In this document: positions 55,805 through 64,000 of the stretch, in pieces
Numbering within the stretch: the stretch's first letter is position 1
Layout: each line of letters starts with the position of its first letter
Origin: Sediminicoccus rosea
GTDB lineage: Bacteria; Pseudomonadota; Alphaproteobacteria; Acetobacterales; Acetobacteraceae
Reading direction: 5' to 3'
Length of the DNA stretch: 64,000 bases
NCBI RefSeq assembly: GCF_033547095.1
Contig: NZ_CP137852.1
Location: 4,055,001-4,119,000 of the forward strand
Program-made: the position numbers and the translations under genes
The notes under the pieces: model-generated
Databases searched by the model: none
Seen by the model: the letters and a program-made list of their open reading frames with translations, nothing else
Told to the model about the DNA's origin: nothing

Positions 55805-56757
55805 GATGGTTCCCTCCCAGGAATGACGCGTTTCTTGGTGGTGAGGCGGCGGACCAGCCCGGCCACGCCGTCCGGCAGGACGAAGAGGAAGAGGATGAGG
55901 ATGGCGCCATAGATCACGCCGGGCGCCGAGCGGCTGATGGCTTCCGCGAGATTGGGCACGAAGAGCACGAAGAGCCCGCCAAAGACCGAGCCCAGGATGG
56001 AGCCGACACCCCCCACCACCATGCCGACGAAGAGGCTGATGGAGAGGATGAAGGTGAAGCTGTCCGGCGCCACGAACTCCACCACCGCGGCCGAGAGCGA
56101 ACCCGCAATGCCGGTGATGATCGCACTCACGGCGAAGGTACGCGTCTTGATGCTGGCGAGGTCCATGCCCATCGCCTCGGCGGCCGTCGGGTTGTCGCGC
56201 ACCGCCATCATGGCGCGGCCGATGCGCCCGCGCAGCAGGTTGGCCGTAAGCCAGTAGCAAAGGCCCGCGACGATGAGGGCCACGAGGTACATGTACTGGT
56301 CGGACGTCAGCTTCAGCCATTCCGGCGCCTCGGGCTTCAGCAGGAAGAGCCCCTGCACGCCCCCGGTCCAAGCCTCGACGGCCTTGTGCTTCAGGATCTG
56401 CGGCACGGCGACGGCGAGCGCGAAGGTGGTGAGCGCCAGATAAAGCCCGCCCAGGCGCAAGGCCGGAAAGCCCACCCCCCAGCCCACCGCGCCGCAGACC
56501 AGGGCGGAGACCGGCAGCGTCGCCCAGAAGGACCAGTCGAGCAGCGACATGGGGATGGCCGTCGCATAGGCGCCGACGGCGAAGAAGGCGCCATGCCCCA
56601 GCGAGATCTGGCCATTATAGCCGGTGACGATGTTCAGCCCGAGCACGGCGAGCGCCATGATGACGGCCTGGGTGAGCTGGAAGAGGTGAAACCCCTCCAG
56701 CAGCCAGAGCGGCAGCAGGGCCAGGACCAGTCCGGCGGCGAGGAGGAGCGGCCGCAT
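55801..56757 (-). CDS. livM: Branched-chain amino acid ABC transporter permease LivM
   Basis: The 318-aa product has about nine membrane helices and the conserved GYNGQISLGHGAFFAVGAY and MAVRDNPTAAEAMGMDLASIK (EAA-like loop). The start at MRPLLLAAG gives the normal length. It is 4 bp from livH and overlaps the receptor gene. Confidence 0.93.
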   Translation of the reverse strand: MRPLLLAAGLVLALLPLWLLEGFHLFQLTQAVIMALAVLGLNIVTGYNGQISLGHGAFFAVGAYATAIPMSLLDWSFWATLPVSALVCGAVGWGVGFPALRLGGLYLALTTFALAVAVPQILKHKAVEAWTGGVQGLFLLKPEAPEWLKLTSDQYMYLVALIVAGLCYWLTANLLRGRIGRAMMAVRDNPTAAEAMGMDLASIKTRTFAVSAIITGIAGSLSAAVVEFVAPDSFTFILSISLFVGMVVGGVGSILGSVFGGLFVLFVPNLAEAISRSAPGVIYGAILILFLFVLPDGVAGLVRRLTTKKRVIPGREPS

Positions 56758-56761
56758 CCGC

Positions 56762-57634
56762 TCAGACCCGGCTGAAGACGACGCGGCCGAAAAGGCCGGA
56801 GGGCCGCACGACCAGCACGCCGATGATGATGACCAGCGCCACGGTGAGCTTGAGCTCCGTCCCGACCACATAGGCGCCGGCCAGGTTCTCCAGAACGCCC
56901 ACCATGAAGCCGCCGATGACCGCGCCGCTCGGATTGTCGATGCCGCCCAGCAGGGCGCCCGCGAAGGCGTAGAGCAGGATGCCCAGCATCATGTTGGGGT
57001 CAAGGAAGACGGCGGGGGCCACCATCATCCCCGCCACCGAGCCGATGGCGGCCGCCAGCCCCCAGCCCAGCGCCAGCATCCAGCCGACGCGGATGCCGAC
57101 CAGCCGCGCCGAGCGCGGATTGTAGGCGGCGGCACGCATGGCGAGGCCGAGCGAGGTGTGCGCGAAGAAGAGATAGACCAGGATCAGCACGGCCAGCGTC
57201 ACCGCCGTGCTGCCCAGTTCATGCGCGGAGACGAGGCCGCCGAAGAGCAGCCCGTCGCTCTGGAAGGGAGTCGGGAAGGCCTTGGTGGTGTGGCCGAAGA
57301 TCCAACCCGTGGCATTGCTGATGATGAGCAGCATGCCGATGAAGACCCCCACATGCGTCAGCACCGGTGCGTTCTGAACCGGCCGCATCAGAATGCGCTC
57401 CACCAGCGCGCCGATGACGAAGGAGACGACCAGCGTGGCGAAGAAGGCGGCCCAATAGGGCAGCCCGGCCTGGATCATGGTCAGCGCGATGAAGGTGGAG
57501 AGGGTCGCCATCTCCCCTTGCGCGAAGTTCACGTGATGGGTCGCCTGATAGATCATCACCAGCGCGAGGGCGACCGAGGCGTAGATGCCGCCTGTCGCGA
57601 TGCCGGCGATCAGCTGATGGGCAAATCCGTCCAT
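56762..57634 (-). CDS. livH: Branched-chain amino acid ABC transporter permease LivH
   Basis: The 290-aa product has eight or nine helices, an N-terminal GIATGGIYASVALALVMIY, the INFAQGE motif here HVNFAQGEMATLS, and the EAA-like MRAAAYNPRSARLVGI. It pairs with LivM as the membrane core. Confidence 0.93.
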   Translation of the reverse strand: MDGFAHQLIAGIATGGIYASVALALVMIYQATHHVNFAQGEMATLSTFIALTMIQAGLPYWAAFFATLVVSFVIGALVERILMRPVQNAPVLTHVGVFIGMLLIISNATGWIFGHTTKAFPTPFQSDGLLFGGLVSAHELGSTAVTLAVLILVYLFFAHTSLGLAMRAAAYNPRSARLVGIRVGWMLALGWGLAAAIGSVAGMMVAPAVFLDPNMMLGILLYAFAGALLGGIDNPSGAVIGGFMVGVLENLAGAYVVGTELKLTVALVIIIGVLVVRPSGLFGRVVFSRV

Positions 57635-57636
57635 GC

Positions 57637-58330
<694 letters not shown>

Positions 58331-58341
<11 letters not shown>

Positions 58342-59110
58342 GCGCGTCGTGCCCGTCACCCAAATAGGCCCGGATCACCTCCGGGCTGGTGCGCACCTCA
58401 TGCGGCGTGCCGTCGGCGATCTTCTTGCCGAAATCCAGCGCCACCACCTTGTCCGAGACCCGCATCACCAGGCTCATGTGATGCTCGACCAGCAGGATGG
58501 AGAGCGCGAAGCTCGCGCGGATCTGCTCCAGCAGCCGCGCGAGCTCATCCACCTCGCCATGGTTGAGGCCGCCCGCCGGCTCGTCCAGCAGCAGCAGCCT
58601 CGGCTGGGAGATCAGCGCGCGCGCCATCTCGACGCGCTTCTGCGTGCCGAAGGGCAGGTCCGCCACCGGCACATCCGCCACATCCTCGAGTGACAGCAGG
58701 CCCAGCAGCTCATCGGCGCGGCGGGCGGCCACGCGGTCCTCCTCGCGCGCGGCGGGCAGGCGCAGCGCATGGGCCAGGAAGCCGGCGCGGCCTTGGGAAT
58801 GGGCACCCGACAGCACATTCTCCCGCACCGACATGCTGCGGAACAGCGCGAGGTTCTGGAAGGTGCGGCCCAGGCCCAAGGGCGCCATGGCGTGGCGCGG
58901 CAGGCCCGTGGTGCTGGTGCCCGCGAAGGTGACGCTGCCCTCGCTTGGCCGGTAGATCCCGCTGATGATGTTGAAGAGCGTGGTCTTGCCCGCGCCATTG
59001 GGCCCGATCAGCCCGCAGATCTGGCGCTCCTCCACCGCGAAGGAGACGCCGGCGACCGCCGTGACGCCGCCGAAGCGCATCACGACATCGCGCACGTCAA
59101 GCAGCGACAA
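58331..59110 (-). CDS. livG: Branched-chain amino acid ABC transporter ATP-binding protein LivG
   Basis: The 259-aa ATPase has Walker A GPNGAGKTTLFNIISG, GLGRTFQNLALFRSMSV and the divergent signature LPFGTQKRVEMARALISQP with Walker B LLLLDEPAGGL. The TTG start follows AGGGGC. First structural gene after the IclR regulator. Confidence 0.92.
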
Positions 59111-59221
59111 GCGCCGCCCCTGGACTGGTGGGACGCATGCTGTCCTCCCTCCGCCGCTCCGCGGCCGGATGTTTCTTGGAGCGGAATGCAGCCCGAAATC
59201 GCGCGAGGCCGCAAGGAGAAT

Positions 59222-60085
59222 TCACGCGGCGCGAACGGCCTCGGGGAGGATGCCGCCCATGGCCTGGGTCAGCGCCGCCGCCGCGCTCCGCACGCGCGGC
59301 CCCATGGCGGCGACCTTCGCGTCATCCATCCGCACCGTGGGGCCGGAGATGGAGACGCCGCCCACCGGCTCGCCGAATTCGTTGAAGACGGCCGCCGCCA
59401 CGCAGCGCATGCCAAGGTTGCGCTCCTCGTCATCCACCGAGAAGCCGCGCGCGCGGATGCCGATGAGATCGGCGATCAGGCTCGCGCGCGTCGCATGCGT
59501 CTTGGGCGTGAAGACCTCGAGCGGCAGGCGCTTGAGCAGCGCGTCACGCTGCCGCGCCTCGGTGAAGGCGAGGATGGCCTTGCCGATGCCCGAGGCATGC
59601 AGCGGGCTGCGCGTGCCGGGGCGGAAGAAGGCACGGATGGCTTCGTGCGTCTCGACCTGGCTCACGAAGACGACGCAATCCTCGTCGGCCAGCGCCAGGT
59701 TCGCCGTCTCACCCGATTCCAGCATCAGGTCCTGGATGATCGCGCGCCCCTGCTCGGCCAGCTTGCGCCGGCGCAGGAAGCCCGCCCCCATGCGGAAGGT
59801 CTCGATGCCGATGAACCAGAGCTGGTCCGCCTCGTTGAACTCCACCATGCCGTGCGCCTGCAGCGTGGTGAGCATGCGGTAGGCGGTGGAAGCCGCGATG
59901 CCCGATTGCTGCGAGATCTCGGTGAGCGAGAGGCCGTTGCCGGCGGAGAGGAGCTTCATCAGCGCGATGGCGCGATCCAGCGACTGGACCGAGGCGGCCT
60001 CGCTCGGCTGGGCCGTGCCGCGGGGGCGCCCGCGGGAGCGCTTTTCGCCGGCGGGCCTCGCAACCCCGGAAATATTTTTTGCCAT
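59222..60085 (-). CDS. IclR-family transcriptional regulator
   Basis: The 287-aa product has a basic N-terminal arm (RSRGRPRGTAQPSEA), a winged-helix domain (SLDRAIALMKLLSAGNG, LTEISQQSGIAASTAYRML) and the IclR effector domain (RPGTRSPLHASGIGKAILAF, GFSVDDEERNLGMRCVAAAVF). It resembles the AllR type, which senses glyoxylate, and sits divergent from gcl. The start at MAKNISG is chosen; an extension to 60157 would cover the intergenic operators. It may also control the liv operon downstream. Confidence 0.88.
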   Translation of the reverse strand: MAKNISGVARPAGEKRSRGRPRGTAQPSEAASVQSLDRAIALMKLLSAGNGLSLTEISQQSGIAASTAYRMLTTLQAHGMVEFNEADQLWFIGIETFRMGAGFLRRRKLAEQGRAIIQDLMLESGETANLALADEDCVVFVSQVETHEAIRAFFRPGTRSPLHASGIGKAILAFTEARQRDALLKRLPLEVFTPKTHATRASLIADLIGIRARGFSVDDEERNLGMRCVAAAVFNEFGEPVGGVSISGPTVRMDDAKVAAMGPRVRSAAAALTQAMGGILPEAVRAA

Positions 60086-60146
60086 CTGGAAAACCCCAAG
60101 CGCGATGGAAAACCTTAATCGGTTCCGGCTCAGTGTGTTAGACCTA

Positions 60147-60185
60147 TTTTTCCGCATTGCAAAATAATATTCTGAAAAAATTGCA
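60147..60185. promoter_or_regulatory. AT-rich IclR-type operator region before gcl
   Basis: An inverted pair TTTTTC (60147-60152) and GAAAAA (60174-60179) encloses an AT-rich core with the palindromic AATAATATT, and ATTGCA repeats at 60156 and 60180. TGGAAAACC also recurs at 60087 and 60110. Such half sites resemble IclR/AllR boxes. Confidence 0.45.
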
Positions 60186-60244
60186 CCAAAAGGCGGCAGC
60201 TGTCATTCCTCCCTGGTCGCAACGACCTCGCAGGGGATGAACTC

Positions 60245-62026
<1,782 letters not shown>

Positions 62027-62115
62027 GCCGCCCGCTTTCTTCTCGCTCTTGCCAGGCGGGGTGATAGGCTCCCAGCCACGCGCACATCCATGCGGCGCGA
62101 GATCTGGGAGCCTCC

Positions 62116-63069
62116 ATGCGCCGTATCCTGCTCGCCACGCTGCTCGCCCTCGCGCTGGCCCCGCCCGCCTGGGCCTGGCCGGACCGGCCGGTGCAGATCA
62201 TCGCGCCCTTCGGCCCGGGCACCTCGGTGGATATCGTCGCCCGCATCCTGGCCCCCAGGCTGCAGGCCGCCTGGGGCCAGCCGGTGGTGGTGACCAACGT
62301 CACCGGCTCGGCCGGGATCATCGGCGTGGATCGCGCCGTGCGGGCGACGGATGGGCACACGCTGCTGCTCTCGGCCGATGCCGCCATCGTCGTGCGCGTC
62401 AGCATGGCGCCCCGCCCGCCCTATGATCCGCGGCGGGACCTGGCGCCCATCTCCCTGATCGGCCGCACGGCCAACATCCTCGTCGTCGCCAACAGCCTCC
62501 CGGTGCAGAGCCTCGCCGACCTCGTGGCGCTCGCCCGCGCGCGGCCCGGCACCCTCACCTTCGGCCATGCGGGCAACGGCACCTCGCAGCATATCGGCGG
62601 CGAGATGCTGGCCCAGATGGCGGGGCTGGAGCTTACCGGCGTCGCCTATAACGACCCCGCCGCGCAGATCCAGGACGTGCTCACCGGCCGCGTCACCATG
62701 TCCTTCCAGAGTGGCGTGGTCGCCCTGCCGCGTGTGCGTGACAATGCCTGGCGCGCGCTGGCCGTCTCCTCCCCGGCCCGGATGCAGGTCGCGCCCGAGC
62801 TGCCGACCGTGGCCGAACTTGGCTATCCCGGCTTCGACGCGGTGGCCTGGCTTGGCATGCTCGCACCCGCCTCCATGCCGCCCGCGCAGATCGCGCAGGT
62901 GCATCGCGCGGTGGTGGCCGCGCTCGCAGAGCCCGAGGTCCGCGCGCGCCTGCAGGAGCTGGGCGTCGAGCTCGCGGGCAGCTCGCCCGAGGAGTTCCGC
63001 GCGATGATCGAACGTGAAATCCCCCGCATGGCCGGCGTGCTGCAACGCGCCGGCATCCGCCCGGAGTGA
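62116..63069 (+). CDS. Bug-family (TctC) periplasmic substrate-binding protein 7
   Basis: The 317-aa product has a signal (ILLATLLALALAPPAWA), VQIIAPFGPGTSVDIVAR, VVVTNVTGSAGIIGVD and ELPTVAELGYPGFDAV. It lies 89 bp after gcl on the same strand and 6 bp before the VOC gene, so a ligand such as a glyoxylate- or urate-pathway acid is conceivable, not shown. Confidence 0.9.
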   Translation: MRRILLATLLALALAPPAWAWPDRPVQIIAPFGPGTSVDIVARILAPRLQAAWGQPVVVTNVTGSAGIIGVDRAVRATDGHTLLLSADAAIVVRVSMAPRPPYDPRRDLAPISLIGRTANILVVANSLPVQSLADLVALARARPGTLTFGHAGNGTSQHIGGEMLAQMAGLELTGVAYNDPAAQIQDVLTGRVTMSFQSGVVALPRVRDNAWRALAVSSPARMQVAPELPTVAELGYPGFDAVAWLGMLAPASMPPAQIAQVHRAVVAALAEPEVRARLQELGVELAGSSPEEFRAMIEREIPRMAGVLQRAGIRPE

Positions 63070-63075
63070 CGCCAC

Positions 63076-63477
63076 ATGCCGCTTGGAGCCCTCAATCACT
63101 TCACCGTCTATACGGTGGACCTCGCGCGCACGCGGGATTTCTGGCGGGACGTGATGGGGCTGACCGATGGCGACCGGCCGCCGCTCGGCTTCCCCGGCCA
63201 TTGGATGTATTCGGCGGGTGCCCCCACCGTGCATCTCGTCGGCCCGCGCGAGGGCGATGACGGCAAGCCCGCCCGCCGCACCCAGCCGACCGGCCAGCTC
63301 GACCACATCGCCTTCAGCGCCACCGGCCTCGCCGAGATGCGCGAGCGGCTGCGGCGGCACGACATCCCCTTCCGCGAGATGGTGGTCCCGCGCGACGGGC
63401 AGACGCAGCTCTTCTTCCACGACCCGGACGGCGTCGGGATCGAGCTGAACTTCACGGCCTCGGAGGCCGGGAGCTGA
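63076..63477 (+). CDS. VOC-superfamily (glyoxalase/dioxygenase-like) protein
   Basis: The 133-aa product has the paired beta-alpha-beta-beta-beta units of the VOC fold: ALNHFTVYTVDLARTRDFWR (His ligand), LDHIAFSATGLAEMRERL and FFHDPDGVGIELNF (Glu ligand). Metal ligands look present. The specific reaction cannot be told. It follows the Bug gene by 6 bp. Confidence 0.88.
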   Translation: MPLGALNHFTVYTVDLARTRDFWRDVMGLTDGDRPPLGFPGHWMYSAGAPTVHLVGPREGDDGKPARRTQPTGQLDHIAFSATGLAEMRERLRRHDIPFREMVVPRDGQTQLFFHDPDGVGIELNFTASEAGS

Positions 63478-63483
63478 GGCGCG

Positions 63484-64000
63484 CTACTGCGGCCGGACGC
63501 CCATGGCGATGGTGCGCTCATCCATGCGCGGATCGTGGCGCAGCCCGCGCCGCACCGCCCAGGTGTTGAGATACTGCACGAGCTGGATCACCGGGCGCTC
63601 CTCGGCGAACATCTTCACCGCCTCCTGCCACATCGCCTCGCGCCGCTCATCATCCATGGTGGCCGAGGCCTCGGCCGTGAAGGCGTCGAAGCGCGGGTTG
63701 GAATAGCGGGCGTTGTTGTTGGCCCCCGTCAGGCGCTGCCGGTCATGGGTCGAGACGATGTTGACCAGGAAATTCGACGCCTCGCCGGTCGAGCTGCCCC
63801 AGGCGCCGATCTGCATGCCGAATTCGATGCGCGCGCGGCGCGGCACGAAGCCGGTCCAGGGCAGCGCATCCACCTGGGTCCGCACGCCGATGCGCGTCCA
63901 CATCTGCGCGACACCCTGGGCGAGGCGCGCATCATTGGGCCAGCGGTCATTGGGGGTGGAGAGCGTCAGGCGGAAGCCGTCCGGGAAGCCTGCCTCGGCC
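63484..64000 (-). CDS. Peptide/nickel-type ABC transporter substrate-binding protein (3' part)
   Basis: The C-terminal 171 residues of a family 5 solute-binding protein; the frame stays open to the window edge, so the start lies beyond 64000. EAGFPDGFRLTLSTPNDRWP, FGMQIGAWGSSTGEASNFL and NNARYSNPRFDAFTAEA match the lobe 2 pattern also seen in the complete gene at 21351. It ends with TAG 6 bp from the VOC stop (convergent). Confidence 0.88.
   Translation of the reverse strand, partial: AEAGFPDGFRLTLSTPNDRWPNDARLAQGVAQMWTRIGVRTQVDALPWTGFVPRRARIEFGMQIGAWGSSTGEASNFLVNIVSTHDRQRLTGANNNARYSNPRFDAFTAEASATMDDERREAMWQEAVKMFAEERPVIQLVQYLNTWAVRRGLRHDPRMDERTIAMGVRPQ

Noticed and set aside
59154-59184. 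CCGCTCC / GGAGCGG inverted repeat after the IclR gene as a terminator
   Set aside because: Only a 7-bp stem with a 17-nt loop and no T-run, so support is too weak.

Overview
High-GC (about 70%) chromosomal segment from an alphaproteobacterium, most likely Acetobacteraceae/Rhodospirillales (Roseomonas-like). The grounds are the order rpoZ-rsh-acpS-lepB-rnc-era-recO-parC, an F0 operon with duplicated b subunits (b and b') and separate from F1, a mutY-dciA-dsbA-smc cluster, and an unusually large set of Bug/TctC-type periplasmic receptors. No rRNA, tRNA, CRISPR array, prophage or insertion sequence was seen. The assignment to a family is inference; no search could be run.

Layout. 1-9.4 kb: housekeeping block on the minus strand (folK, rpoZ, rsh, acpS, lepB, rnc, era, recO, parC), interrupted by two inverted copies of a roughly 115-bp intergenic repeat. 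9.4-11.1 kb: minus-strand operon of an MgtC-like membrane protein, a glutathione peroxidase and a sulfite-oxidase-like molybdoprotein. 11.2-15.2 kb: plus-strand unit of two Bug receptors, a GntR/FCD regulator and a MetE-like zinc methyltransferase, with palindromes that may be the regulator's operators. 15.2-21.2 kb: a secreted YD-repeat protein, an ETFB-methyltransferase-like enzyme, ubiA, rsmE, gshA, a small conserved protein and a secreted lipase-like hydrolase. 21.3-22.9 kb: a lone peptide-type ABC receptor. 23-25.5 kb: F0 ATP synthase operon with a recognisable promoter and terminator.

25.5-31.7 kb: smc, dsbA-like and dciA-like genes (minus) and mutY (plus). 31.8-35.5 kb: a divergent pair of Cache-domain proteins (a stand-alone sensor and an orphan histidine kinase) followed by a decayed second copy of the mutY 3' end, so the pair lies between an intact and a broken mutY end and looks inserted. 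35.5-44.5 kb: beta-CASP nuclease, LOG-family protein, MsrP, a polytopic membrane protein, two small conserved proteins, hutU and a glycosyltransferase. 44.6-54.6 kb: catabolic genes (CoA transferase, acyl-CoA dehydrogenase, RidA), four more Bug receptors, an HbpS/GlcG-like protein and a CBS-BON protein behind an FNR-type box.

54.6-64 kb: complete branched-chain-amino-acid-type ABC transporter (livG-F-H-M plus receptor) with an IclR regulator, divergent from glyoxylate carboligase (gcl), a seventh Bug receptor, a VOC protein, and the 3' part of a peptide-type ABC receptor that runs off the window end. Overall the window is a conserved core alternating with transport and catabolism modules for organic acids and amino-acid-like solutes.
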